DNA from: Oscillospiraceae bacterium
GTDB lineage: Bacteria > Bacillota > Clostridia > Christensenellales > Aristaeellaceae
Reading direction: 5' to 3'
NCBI GenBank assembly: GCA_031269355.1
Contig: JAISZG010000002.1
Location: 1-42,016, forward strand
DNA: 42,016 bases
The position numbers and the translations under genes were made by a program. The notes under the pieces were generated by a model. That model ran no database searches, had not been told where the DNA came from, and worked only from the letters and a program-made list of their open reading frames with translations. This document shows positions 34,184-41,902 of the stretch, one piece after another (within the stretch, counting starts at the first letter, position 1; each line of letters starts with the position of its first letter).

Positions 34184-35065
34184 ATGATCGAGACTCGCGA
34201 ACTATCGCATACATATCAGCCAGGCTCTCCGTTTGAGTCGGCTGCGATTCGGTCTATTTCCCTCACAATTCCGGATGGAACTTTCGCTGCGATAATAGGC
34301 GCAACCGGCTCGGGAAAGACTACGCTGATTCAGCACTTTAACGGACTGATAAAACCTACTTCCGGGCAGGTGCTAATAGACGGGAATGATATCAACGGGT
34401 CGCATGCCGATAAGCGGGCGGTGCGCTGCAGCGTGGGAATGGTTTTCCAGTATCCGGAACACCAGCTATTCGAAGAAACAGTCGGAAAGGATATAGCGTT
34501 TGGCCCAAAAAATCTGGGGCTGTCGGAAGCGGAATGCAATTCCCGCGTTCGCGAAGCGCTGTCTCGCGTAGGGTTGGAATATGAAACATTCGCGGCGCGA
34601 TCGCCGTTCGAGCTGTCCGGCGGACAGATGCGGCGCGTCGCCGTGGCCGGCGTGCTGGCAATGCGCCCGTCAACGCTTATACTGGATGAACCAACCGCCG
34701 GAATGGATCCGCGCGGACGGCGGGAACTGCTTGATTTGCTAGACGCGCTGCATCATCAGGGAGCGACTATCGTACTTGTTTCGCACTCGATGGAGGACGT
34801 CGCAAACCGCGCGCGGCACGTGTTCGTATTATCAAAGGGCGCTCTTGCGATGGAAGGCGCTCCCGGAGATATTTTTGCGCAAGCTGATTCGCTTCGTGCG
34901 CTGGGTCTTGATGTTCCGGATATCGCGCGGCTTCGCGATCAGCTGCGCTCTCGCGGAATTGATTTGCCCGAGGACGCGTATACGCACGAGCCTATGCGCC
35001 GCGCTCTCGCCGCGCTATGGAACAAGCGAGGCAGAATCGGCGAAAATGGAGGCGCGGCGACATGA
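34184..35065 (+). CDS. ecfA2: Energy-coupling factor ATPase EcfA2
   Basis: ATPase (293 residues) of the shared (group II) ECF module. Walker A GATGSGKTT (39-47), Q-loop FQYPEHQLF (88-96), signature LSGGQ (144-148), Walker B LILDEPTAGMD (165-175) and switch His201 are intact, and the FQYPEHQLFEETV wording is typical of EcfA2. In most Firmicutes it is preceded by ecfA1; here it is the first gene after a gene-poor stretch containing a MITE. It overlaps ecfT by four bases (ATGA). ATG 34184 has only a weak TTAGGA site. Confidence 0.92.
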   Translation: MIETRELSHTYQPGSPFESAAIRSISLTIPDGTFAAIIGATGSGKTTLIQHFNGLIKPTSGQVLIDGNDINGSHADKRAVRCSVGMVFQYPEHQLFEETVGKDIAFGPKNLGLSEAECNSRVREALSRVGLEYETFAARSPFELSGGQMRRVAVAGVLAMRPSTLILDEPTAGMDPRGRRELLDLLDALHHQGATIVLVSHSMEDVANRARHVFVLSKGALAMEGAPGDIFAQADSLRALGLDVPDIARLRDQLRSRGIDLPEDAYTHEPMRRALAALWNKRGRIGENGGAAT

Positions 35066-35865
35066 ACGGATTTGTGATCGGTCAGTATATACCCGGCGTG
35101 TCCGCAGTGCACAGGCTCGACCCGCGTACAAAGTTGATACTTACTATAGGTTATGTAACTATGATATTCTCGACGCGCGGCGTGCTCGGCTATGCTTTGG
35201 CGGTCGGATGCGTCGCGCTGGTGTGCGCGCTTGCCGGCATCAGCCCACGTTTCTTGATACGCAGTTTGCGCTCGCTTACTATGCTTATCGCCATGACCGC
35301 CGTGTTGAATCTGTTTTTTACCCGCACAGGTTCGCCTCTCGTATCGATTTGGCGGTTTCGTATTACCGACGAGGGACTTCGCCTCGCCGCTTACTTCGCG
35401 CTGAGGTTGATATTTCTCGTGACTGGCACAACTTTGCTAACGCTGACGACATCTCCCATCGCGCTGACTGACGCGCTGGAGTCGCTGATGCGCCCGCTTG
35501 AGCGCATTCGATTTCCCGCTCACGAGCTTGCGATGATGATGTCCATCGCGCTTCGGTTCATCCCCACGCTTACGGAGGAAACAGATAAAATTATGAAAGC
35601 GCAAGCTTCTCGCGGCGCGGACTTTGAGTCTGGCTCGCTGCTCAAGCGGGCTAAAGCCCTAACGCCGCTTCTCGCGCCGCTGTTTATCAGCGCGTTCCGC
35701 CGTGCGGGCGATCTTGCGCTCGCGATGGAATCCCGTTGCTATCAAGGAGGCGAGGGTCGCACGCGAATGAGGGAACTGCGTTATGCGCGCGCGGACGCGA
35801 TAGCGTTCGCCTCGATGATCGTAATGCTCGCGCTTATATTTCTTGAGAGGATATTGATCCGGTGA
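35062..35865 (+). CDS. ecfT: Energy-coupling factor T component EcfT
   Basis: Membrane scaffold (267 residues) of the shared ECF module. I start at ATG 35062 (MNGFVIGQYIPG), with GGAGG nine bases upstream and ATGA overlap with ecfA2. The opening GQYIPGVSAVHRLDPRTKL is characteristic. The coupling motifs are AQASRGADFE and AMESRCY (the second with Cys in place of the usual Gly). About five membrane segments. It overlaps truA (GTGA), the standard Firmicutes order ecfT-truA. Confidence 0.93.
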   Translation: MNGFVIGQYIPGVSAVHRLDPRTKLILTIGYVTMIFSTRGVLGYALAVGCVALVCALAGISPRFLIRSLRSLTMLIAMTAVLNLFFTRTGSPLVSIWRFRITDEGLRLAAYFALRLIFLVTGTTLLTLTTSPIALTDALESLMRPLERIRFPAHELAMMMSIALRFIPTLTEETDKIMKAQASRGADFESGSLLKRAKALTPLLAPLFISAFRRAGDLALAMESRCYQGGEGRTRMRELRYARADAIAFASMIVMLALIFLERILIR

Positions 35866-36641
35866 CCCGCCGTATCAAGTTAACAGTAGCGTACGACGGC
35901 TCCGCATATGTGGGCTGGCAAAGCCAGATCAACGGCGTATCCGTTCAGCAAACGATTGAGCGCGCGCTTTCGAAGCTGACCGGCTTGCCAGCGCCTATCA
36001 CAGGCGCGAGCAGAACGGACGCGGGCGTGCACGCGCTTGGACAGGTTGCGCATTTCGATATCGATTCGTCTATCCCAGATGAAAAGTTTCCGTTGGCGCT
36101 CAATACAAAACTCCCGCCCGATATACGCGCTATTAACGCGCAGACCGTCGCTCCAACCTTCCACGCGCGCTTCCACGCGCGGCGCAAGCGTTACCGCTAT
36201 GAAATCCACAACTCGCGATGCGCGCCGGTTCTCGAACGTTCGCATCGCTGGCACGTGCCCGTTCCGCTCGATATCGACGCGATGAGAGAGGAAGCGCGCT
36301 ATATGATAGGCGAGCACGACTTCGCAGCGTTTGCGGCTTCCGGCTCCGCCGTAAAGCAAACAGTTCGAACGGTGTTCGACGCGGAAGTAAATGGATCAAA
36401 TTATGACCCGGCGTTAATTGAGCTATGGATTTCAGGCGACGGTTTCCTGTATAATATGGTGCGTATATTCGCCGGAACATTGGTTGACGCCTCGCTCGGG
36501 AAACTCGGCCCGGGAGCGGTTCGCCGCGCAATACGCGCTCGCGATCGACTGCTGCTTGGACAAACAGCGCCGGCGCACGGGCTGACATTGATGAACATAG
36601 AATATGATCGTGGGGACGAAGAAAACGCGGCGACCGTTTAA
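35862..36641 (+). CDS. truA: tRNA pseudouridine(38-40) synthase TruA
   Basis: Makes pseudouridine at positions 38-40 of the tRNA anticodon arm. 259 residues, normal length. The catalytic Asp53 lies in GASRTDAGVHALGQ, and the opening KLTVAYDGSAYVGWQ is standard. The start is GTG 35862, overlapping the ecfT stop as GTGA. It ends in the short basic/acidic tail YDRGDEENAATV. Confidence 0.95.
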   Translation: MTRRIKLTVAYDGSAYVGWQSQINGVSVQQTIERALSKLTGLPAPITGASRTDAGVHALGQVAHFDIDSSIPDEKFPLALNTKLPPDIRAINAQTVAPTFHARFHARRKRYRYEIHNSRCAPVLERSHRWHVPVPLDIDAMREEARYMIGEHDFAAFAASGSAVKQTVRTVFDAEVNGSNYDPALIELWISGDGFLYNMVRIFAGTLVDASLGKLGPGAVRRAIRARDRLLLGQTAPAHGLTLMNIEYDRGDEENAATV

Positions 36642-36687
36642 AACGCGGAGGTTACAAAAAAGCTCCGCAAACAGGAGTTCGTATATC

Positions 36688-37368
36688 ATGCGATTTCAAG
36701 GACGCTTTTATTTAATCTGTAAAACATGCGCGCATATAGTTCTTCCTAAGGTGAGGACGCCGGACGCGGCTTCGTTCGTATCGCCCGCCGTATACGTTTG
36801 CCATCACCAAAATATGCGCGGACCTCTGTCGACTATGATTTGGCTGCCGGTACCGGTGCATTCGTGGTCGCTCGCGCTGTTTTTCGATCGCAAGGAATTG
36901 CGCGATCACTTCGCGCGATACACGTTCGGCGAGCGCTTCGGCTGGCCAAAACCGCTGGCGAATCTTGCCGGAGCGATTTGCTGCGGCCCAGTTTCAGCAA
37001 TGATAAAATCGATGGGCGCTATCCGCGTTTATAGAAAAGCTAATCCCGCGCTCGCGCGTAAAACTTTCCAGGAAAGTATCGGCGCGCTTACGCGGCAGGA
37101 AAATCTTATAATATATCCCGACGTGAGATACGACAGCGACGAGGAACAAATAGGCGAGATGTATAAGGGATTCCTGCTGCTGGAGCGTTTGTATTATTCG
37201 AAAACGAACGAGCATCTGCCGTTTGTTCCGCTGCATTATTCGCCGCGCTCGCGGGAGATACGCATGGGCGCCGCCATACGCTTCCCCGACGGAGATTTCC
37301 ATGATAACATGGATGCCGTGTATCATGAAATACGCGACGCTATCAATGCGTTGGCGCGCGCCGGTTAA
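36688..37368 (+). CDS. PlsC-like acyltransferase with variant HX4D motif
   Basis: Putative 1-acyl-glycerol-3-phosphate acyltransferase relative (226 residues) acting at the membrane in phospholipid synthesis. I start at ATG 36688 because AGGAG lies ten bases upstream; an earlier ATG at 36604 lies inside truA. The block I motif reads CHHQNMRGP (38-46), so the usual NHxxxxD has Gly in the Asp position. Block III is present as IIYPDVRYD (141-149) in place of FPEGTRS, and block IV as FVPLHY. The order of blocks fits the family, but the replaced Asp makes activity uncertain. I recall similar proteins from other gut Clostridia. A strong terminator follows. Confidence 0.75.
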   Translation: MRFQGRFYLICKTCAHIVLPKVRTPDAASFVSPAVYVCHHQNMRGPLSTMIWLPVPVHSWSLALFFDRKELRDHFARYTFGERFGWPKPLANLAGAICCGPVSAMIKSMGAIRVYRKANPALARKTFQESIGALTRQENLIIYPDVRYDSDEEQIGEMYKGFLLLERLYYSKTNEHLPFVPLHYSPRSREIRMGAAIRFPDGDFHDNMDAVYHEIRDAINALARAG

Positions 37369-37390
37369 CTGTTTTTGAATAATAAATATT

Positions 37391-37442
37391 ATAATAAAAT
37401 GGCTGTCGCGTTAACCCGTCGCCGCGACAGCCATTTTATTAT
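37391..37442. terminator. Bidirectional intrinsic terminator
   Basis: A perfect 20-base-pair stem (arms 37391-37410 and 37423-37442, core GGCTGTCGCG/CGCGACAGCC) with a 12-base loop. AT-rich flanks give T-rich tails on both strands. It sits between the convergent acyltransferase and Cys-rich protein genes and should serve both. Confidence 0.92.
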
Positions 37443-37444
37443 AT

Positions 37445-38251
37445 TCAACCGTATGTATCAGGATCGTCGCCGGGGTATGTTCCATCTGGATTTTCCGGAT
37501 CGTATTCATCGCCCGGCTGCTCGTCGCCATATTCCCCGTTATCGCCGTCCTCCGGAATTTCGTAACCCGGATCGTCCCCGTACGGCGGCTCTTCGTCGCC
37601 CCAATCGCCCCCGCCGTCGAATGGCGGAGCGTTAAGGCATCCCGGAAGATTCATCCTTACATATCTTGGCGGACACGCGGGCTTTTGCTTGCAGCGGCAC
37701 GCTCGTTCATATATATTATTATTATCTGGCACCGTATATTCAAATCTTCCCGGAAGATTCAGCTGTATCCGTTTCCGCTTCTTTCTTGGGATTACGCAGC
37801 AGCGATTGTAGTTTACGTCCTCCCTCGGTTTGGCGTCCGCGAAACAGCCGGGCAGTCTGGAGGTGTCGACCGGCCGGTTGACCAATGGAATCGGCCGCTC
37901 AATATCAAAGCAATAGGATGCGTCGATCGATCGCGGCGCGCGGTGATACGCGTCGCACGGTCTCCATACGCGAACAGTTATCGGCTGGCAAAATCGCCTG
38001 CTGAAAAACGTGAACACTTCGCTGGATTTCGTATGCTGCTTACAGCGCTTGCGTCGCAGCTCAAACGGCGCGCAGCGGCGGCAATCGTACCAGCCTTGAA
38101 CTTCCTCAATCATATCCGCATCTTCGCATGAATCGGGGCGGCAGGGTTCGCCGACGCGGGCATGCTTCGCGCATGGATCGTCACACCGCGAACGATCGTG
38201 GCGATGGCAGCCGCACGTCTTCCCGGAATGGTTACCGCATGTGCAAGGCAT
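37445..38251 (-). CDS. Cys-rich basic protein with acidic Asp/Pro/Gly/Tyr tail
   Basis: A 268-residue protein I do not recognise. Residues 1-205 contain 21 cysteines (for example MPCTCG, KTCGCH, DCRRC and ACRCKQKPAC), many Arg and Lys, and three LPG motifs (LPGCF, LPGRF, LPGCL). Residues 211-268 have no Cys and are strongly acidic, rich in Gly, Asp, Glu, Pro and Tyr. There is no signal peptide. ATG 38251 overlaps the stop of the upstream gene (TGATG), so they are translationally coupled. The composition resembles cross-linked spore-surface proteins such as Cys-rich exosporium proteins, but this is analogy only. Confidence 0.8.
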   Translation of the reverse strand: MPCTCGNHSGKTCGCHRHDRSRCDDPCAKHARVGEPCRPDSCEDADMIEEVQGWYDCRRCAPFELRRKRCKQHTKSSEVFTFFSRRFCQPITVRVWRPCDAYHRAPRSIDASYCFDIERPIPLVNRPVDTSRLPGCFADAKPREDVNYNRCCVIPRKKRKRIQLNLPGRFEYTVPDNNNIYERACRCKQKPACPPRYVRMNLPGCLNAPPFDGGGDWGDEEPPYGDDPGYEIPEDGDNGEYGDEQPGDEYDPENPDGTYPGDDPDTYG

Positions 38252-40359
38252 CAAGCGTCAGCCCCTTTTTTGGCGTTTTGGATCAGTTCTTCAGTTTCCT
38301 GAGCACCGTTTTGCGCGGTATCGCCGGCGAGCATAGTCTCAAGCGCGCTCATCGCAAGTTCGCGTGCTTCCGCGTCAGGCTCCAATTCGTTGTCGTTGGG
38401 CGATTGACCCTGCTCGGTCGCTTCAACGTGCACGCTCTGCACGGCGGCCTCTCTACCGGCTTGCGCGAGCGGCTTCTCCTCGGTGGGCGGAATGCCAAGC
38501 GCGTACGCTTCCGGCCGCGCGGCCCATGCTTCGCCCGACAAAAACAGCGCAGAGTCGTCTCGCGACTGAGGTACGGTCACTATTATTTCGTTGTTCCAGC
38601 GCAGCCCCAGCCTTCCGTCCCACGCGACGGTACCATCTGCGCTCGCCTTTAAGCGGTGCACGGCGGAATCCTTTAAATATCCTGCGGGCGCGGTTTGTTC
38701 CGTTACTTCATATTCGCCTTCGGGCAATTTTTCGAGTACGACGCGGCCTTCCACATCCGACACAAACGTTAGCTCGGCTCCCTTTCCGTGAAGCTTTATC
38801 CTCGCGCCGGCCAGCGGCTGCTGGGTGTTTTCCGCAACCATGCGCAGCACAACCCTGTTAATATGCGCCGTAAGCAGCGGAGCGCCGTACGGATTCTCAG
38901 CGTCCGTCGCTAACCGCTCTTCAGGCGTTTCGGCGTCGGCCTGCTCCTCCATGCGATCCATAAACTCAACGTATGAACCAAGCGCCGTGTTCAGCAGCCG
39001 CAGCGTGCGAATCGCTTCCTTTTCCTGGCGAAGCAAAGGCTTTATATATTCCGCGTCCGCCTGGAATACGCGCGACAGCGCGGTCAAGCCCATGCTAAGC
39101 GCGGTGGTAATCTGCTGAAACGAGCTTGATAGAACTTTTATCCCCGCCGCTATCGTGCTCGCCGCCTTGGCCGCGTCGTCCCGATCGTCGGCGATTACTT
39201 CCGTCGGCTCCAGATGCATCCGCATACCCGCCGGTTTGAAACCATCCGGCGGAATAAACGAGGCGCCCATCAACTCATTCGCGCCAAGATTTGGATCATC
39301 GGGCATAACAATTTGATCGTCATATATTCCTCGCGCGTGCGATCCGCCCTTTATCAAACAGTTCGCGTAAACCCTTGTATTGTTCAAATATACGGCGCCA
39401 TGCGCTTTTCCCAGCACACGCGCGACGTTTCCGTTCCCTCTTATGCTCGGGCTGGACACCGTGTTGTCGACTATTACAGCGCCTTCTCCCGCGCAGCCGA
39501 CAATGCCGCCGACATTTTCGCGCTCGCCGTCGACCGCGCCTGCGTTCACATTCTCGCGAACCAACAGCGGCTGGGTGAACGCATATCCTACGATTCCGCC
39601 AATGTTGTCCGCAAGCCCGTTCACAGGCATAAGATTTTCATTATTCATTATCGCGCTTTCATCCGCGATTCCCACGATCCCGCCTACAAAGCGCATGCCG
39701 TTAATTATGCCCTTATTCACGTTCCCTTGAAATACGCGCACCTCGCGAATTCCACCAGCTATGCCGCCGCAGCCATGGAAATGATAATCCGACAATGAGC
39801 CTTCGTTCAGGTTATCGGCGATATACGACTGATCCATCGCGTACCCTATTATGCCGCCGCCGTACAGCGCGCGGCCAATCGCGCGAATCGCGCCGCTGTT
39901 ATTGCAGCCGGTCACGCTGGAATGCGATACGCAGCCGCACATGCCGCCGACGTATTCCTCGCCCTTGATGTGCGCGATATTTGTACACGAAGTCACGCTG
40001 GATTGGCTCAGATCTCCCGCCAAACCGCCGACGTATTTGCTTCCGCCGACATATCCGGAAATCGTGCAGCCAGTCAGCGTCAGCTGCAAACCATATCGGC
40101 ATATCGCGCCGATGTTTCTTGAACCGTTCTCCTGCATGTCGCATTCTATGCGCAGATGCATTATCTTTGAATGGGCCACATTCCCGAATATAGGATTGGT
40201 CAGCCCTGTAATCTTATGGCCGTTGCCATAAATCGTTATACTCTTTTTTCCTTCAAGCGTTTTCCACGGCGCGGTCAGAGCGATATCGCCGTCCAGTTCA
40301 TATTCCCCACCGTTTTGCATAGATGCCAAATCCTGCGCGCTCGTAATTTTTACCGCCAT
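38251..40359 (-). CDS. GLUG-repeat beta-helix protein with Cna-B domain, no signal peptide
   Basis: A 702-residue protein. ATG 40359 has AAAGGAG ten bases upstream. Residues about 10-330 form a right-handed beta-helix of GLUG-type repeats (YVGGLAGDLSQSSVTSCTN, YVGGMCGCVSHSSVTGCNN and others, each with VGG then a turn and Asn). Residues about 390-480 are helical and may form a coiled coil. Residues about 500-597 are a Cna-B/SpaA prealbumin domain with LAGARIKLHGKG, LPEGEYEVTEQTAPAGYL and a Glu in the position used for isopeptide bonds. The tail (600-702) is acidic. No signal peptide, LPXTG or membrane segment is seen. It probably belongs to an assembled structure made in the cytoplasm. Confidence 0.85.
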   Translation of the reverse strand: MAVKITSAQDLASMQNGGEYELDGDIALTAPWKTLEGKKSITIYGNGHKITGLTNPIFGNVAHSKIMHLRIECDMQENGSRNIGAICRYGLQLTLTGCTISGYVGGSKYVGGLAGDLSQSSVTSCTNIAHIKGEEYVGGMCGCVSHSSVTGCNNSGAIRAIGRALYGGGIIGYAMDQSYIADNLNEGSLSDYHFHGCGGIAGGIREVRVFQGNVNKGIINGMRFVGGIVGIADESAIMNNENLMPVNGLADNIGGIVGYAFTQPLLVRENVNAGAVDGERENVGGIVGCAGEGAVIVDNTVSSPSIRGNGNVARVLGKAHGAVYLNNTRVYANCLIKGGSHARGIYDDQIVMPDDPNLGANELMGASFIPPDGFKPAGMRMHLEPTEVIADDRDDAAKAASTIAAGIKVLSSSFQQITTALSMGLTALSRVFQADAEYIKPLLRQEKEAIRTLRLLNTALGSYVEFMDRMEEQADAETPEERLATDAENPYGAPLLTAHINRVVLRMVAENTQQPLAGARIKLHGKGAELTFVSDVEGRVVLEKLPEGEYEVTEQTAPAGYLKDSAVHRLKASADGTVAWDGRLGLRWNNEIIVTVPQSRDDSALFLSGEAWAARPEAYALGIPPTEEKPLAQAGREAAVQSVHVEATEQGQSPNDNELEPDAEARELAMSALETMLAGDTAQNGAQETEELIQNAKKGADA

Positions 40360-40412
40360 AACCTTACCGCTCCTTTGTCTATCGTTGCACATTCCGCCGG
40401 AAAATCCTATGC

Positions 40413-40442
40413 GCGCAATCTGACGATTAGATCAGATTGCGC
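40413..40442. repeat. 11-base inverted repeat
   Basis: Perfect arms GCGCAATCTGA and TCAGATTGCGC with an eight-base spacer. It could be an operator, an RNA hairpin or a recombination site. It lies about 50 bases upstream of the GLUG gene start. Confidence 0.7.
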
Positions 40443-40484
40443 AGCCGTGGACAAGATTCGTACAGGGATTTTTTCCACGGCAGC
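40441..40484. repeat. Second inverted repeat next to the first
   Basis: Arms GCAGCCGTGGA (40441-40451) and TCCACGGCAGC (40474-40484), with one mismatch, enclose 22 bases. It shares two bases with the first inverted repeat, so the two stems would stack on each other in single strands. Confidence 0.6.
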
Positions 40485-40620
40485 AAACCGGCAGAAAGAA
40501 CCGGCATAGCAGCGCTGCCCCGACGCGAGACCCGGCTTGGCGAAAAGCTGTCGGCGGCGCCCTCTGCGGATGTACAATCTGCCCTAACATTCTACCTGCG
40601 TAGTGATAGGCGAGAAGATC

Positions 40621-41589
40621 TTAACGCGAGTCTATCGTCACGTCCATAGCGTCTACGTCGGAGCTCGCCTCGGTCACCTCAATCGATAATATTGGTTCGT
40701 TTGGCGGTTCTCCGTCGGATACTATGAACCTTCCGAGCGGCAGCGCGAACAGCGCCTCGCCAGACGCGCTTGATATTGCGCGCGCCGCATATGGCAGCGA
40801 ATCGTTTCCGCCAATATCCGCGTCGCCTTCTATCAGCCAATGCGCGTTAGGTATCGGCTCTCCGTCCGCTTTGCGAAATATCGCCCGATAGCGGCGCGCG
40901 GCGCGCGGCGAGGCGACCCCCGCGAATGCCTGACCCTGATTGCCGTCTATCGCGTATCCCTGAGAGCCTACGGCTATATCAACTATTTTTTCATTTACAA
41001 GGCATCCTTCCGGTGCGGATGTTTGTGAGAGCGTGTATGATCCTGGCAGAAGTGAAAACGTCAGCGCGCCTTCCGGATCCGTTTCCGCGTCCAGCGATAC
41101 CTTCTCGCGGCGCAGTTTGCCGCCGCTTGATATATGATAATCGGTCATGCCTTCCAACTTGAACGACGCGCCTGCCGCGTTCGCTGCCGGAATGCGGATC
41201 GTTTGCGGACTGACGGACGAATCGCTCGGAGTCGAATCATTCCCGCGAGGCCCTTTGCCAAAGTCGATGAACGCGCCGAATTTCGCCCCTAACTGAGATT
41301 GAATCATCTTCTCCAATTCGCGCTGATCAATTTGAATATCCTGATTAATCTGTGACAAAGGCGCCGCTCCGCCGCAATTAACTCGAATAGCGTCCCCCTT
41401 TTTGCCCGGGTTTTCTATCTTACCGGCCATTGCGTCCTGCTCGACTACGCGCACGACCGGCGCGACTTCCTCCCCCTCGCCCTCCCATGATATTGATAGC
41501 TGCAGCGCTTGCTGTAAATCATCCGCCAACGTGTCCAGCGTGTCGTCGGAGTTGCCGCCGGACGAGGATAGGCTTGCCGTGTCCCGCAT
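40621..41589 (-). CDS. Two-Cna-B-domain protein without signal peptide
   Basis: A 322-residue protein. ATG 41589 follows the near-perfect site GGGAGGTGACAAA; a longer frame to 41619 includes that site. The first 135 residues are Ser/Asp-rich and low in complexity, with one Cys in VNCGG. Two prealbumin-like Cna-B/SpaA domains follow (about 140-225, with LLPGSYTLSQTSAPEGC, and about 232-322, with ALPLGRFIVSDGEPP). There is no signal peptide and no anchor. It leads the three-gene group with the GLUG and Cys-rich proteins. A sigma-E-like promoter lies 110 bases upstream, suggesting expression during sporulation. Confidence 0.82.
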   Translation of the reverse strand: MRDTASLSSSGGNSDDTLDTLADDLQQALQLSISWEGEGEEVAPVVRVVEQDAMAGKIENPGKKGDAIRVNCGGAAPLSQINQDIQIDQRELEKMIQSQLGAKFGAFIDFGKGPRGNDSTPSDSSVSPQTIRIPAANAAGASFKLEGMTDYHISSGGKLRREKVSLDAETDPEGALTFSLLPGSYTLSQTSAPEGCLVNEKIVDIAVGSQGYAIDGNQGQAFAGVASPRAARRYRAIFRKADGEPIPNAHWLIEGDADIGGNDSLPYAARAISSASGEALFALPLGRFIVSDGEPPNEPILSIEVTEASSDVDAMDVTIDSR

Positions 41590-41699
41590 TTTGTCACCTC
41601 CCGGAATTCGTTCGATCAACGTTTCCGTCGCTCCGTCTGTCCATTATTAAAATATCGAATATCAAAACAGCCAGGCGTACGGATAAAACGACGCGGTGC

Positions 41700-41728
41700 A
41701 TAATATGCTTACAGCCGTCGGAATACGA
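41700..41728 (-). promoter_or_regulatory. Sigma-E-like promoter of the Cna-B/GLUG/Cys-rich cluster
   Basis: TCGTATT (41728-41722), 14 bases, CATATTAT (41707-41700) on the minus strand. This matches KMATATT-N14-CATACAHT at 6 of 7 and 6 of 8 positions. The predicted start is about 41692, roughly 100 bases before the ATG. A second sigma-E-like element precedes yqfC in this window. Confidence 0.45.
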
Positions 41729-41738
41729 CAGATAAAGA

Positions 41739-41766
41739 AACACAGGCCGCAACATGAGCCTGTGTT
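41739..41766 (-). terminator. Possible terminator of an upstream minus-strand gene
   Basis: Arms AACACAGGC and GCCTGTGTT (nine pairs) with a ten-base loop. On the minus strand the stem is followed by TCTTTATC, a weak T-rich tail. It may end a transcript coming from beyond the window. Confidence 0.35.
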
Positions 41767-41902
41767 AATGATATAGTAATAAAGAATATGGTGGCTGTTG
41801 ATTATCCGACACAACGTGTTACCCCGGCAGTTGGTTGACCGGAGCCGAACCCAAGCTGGCGGGCAAGACGCCCAAGCTGCGCGCTTTGGAGATTCTTGCT
41901 TA
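41767..41902. other. Spacer before the second MITE
   Basis: About 135 bases. No start codon with a ribosome-binding site is seen. One plus-strand frame reads AEPKLAGKTPKLRALEILA and then TAG right before the MITE, which could be the end of a gene fragment. I cannot name it. Confidence 0.3.

Larger units (their letters stand above)
40360..40620. other. Intergenic region with two adjacent hairpins
   Basis: About 260 bases between the Cna-B protein and the GLUG protein genes. It contains two large inverted repeats (40413-40442 and 40441-40484) and otherwise GC-rich sequence with no gene. There is no T run after the hairpins on the minus strand. A CATAGGATT element downstream of the first (about 40412-40404) is reminiscent of a sigma-K -10 box but too weak to call. 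Confidence 0.5.
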
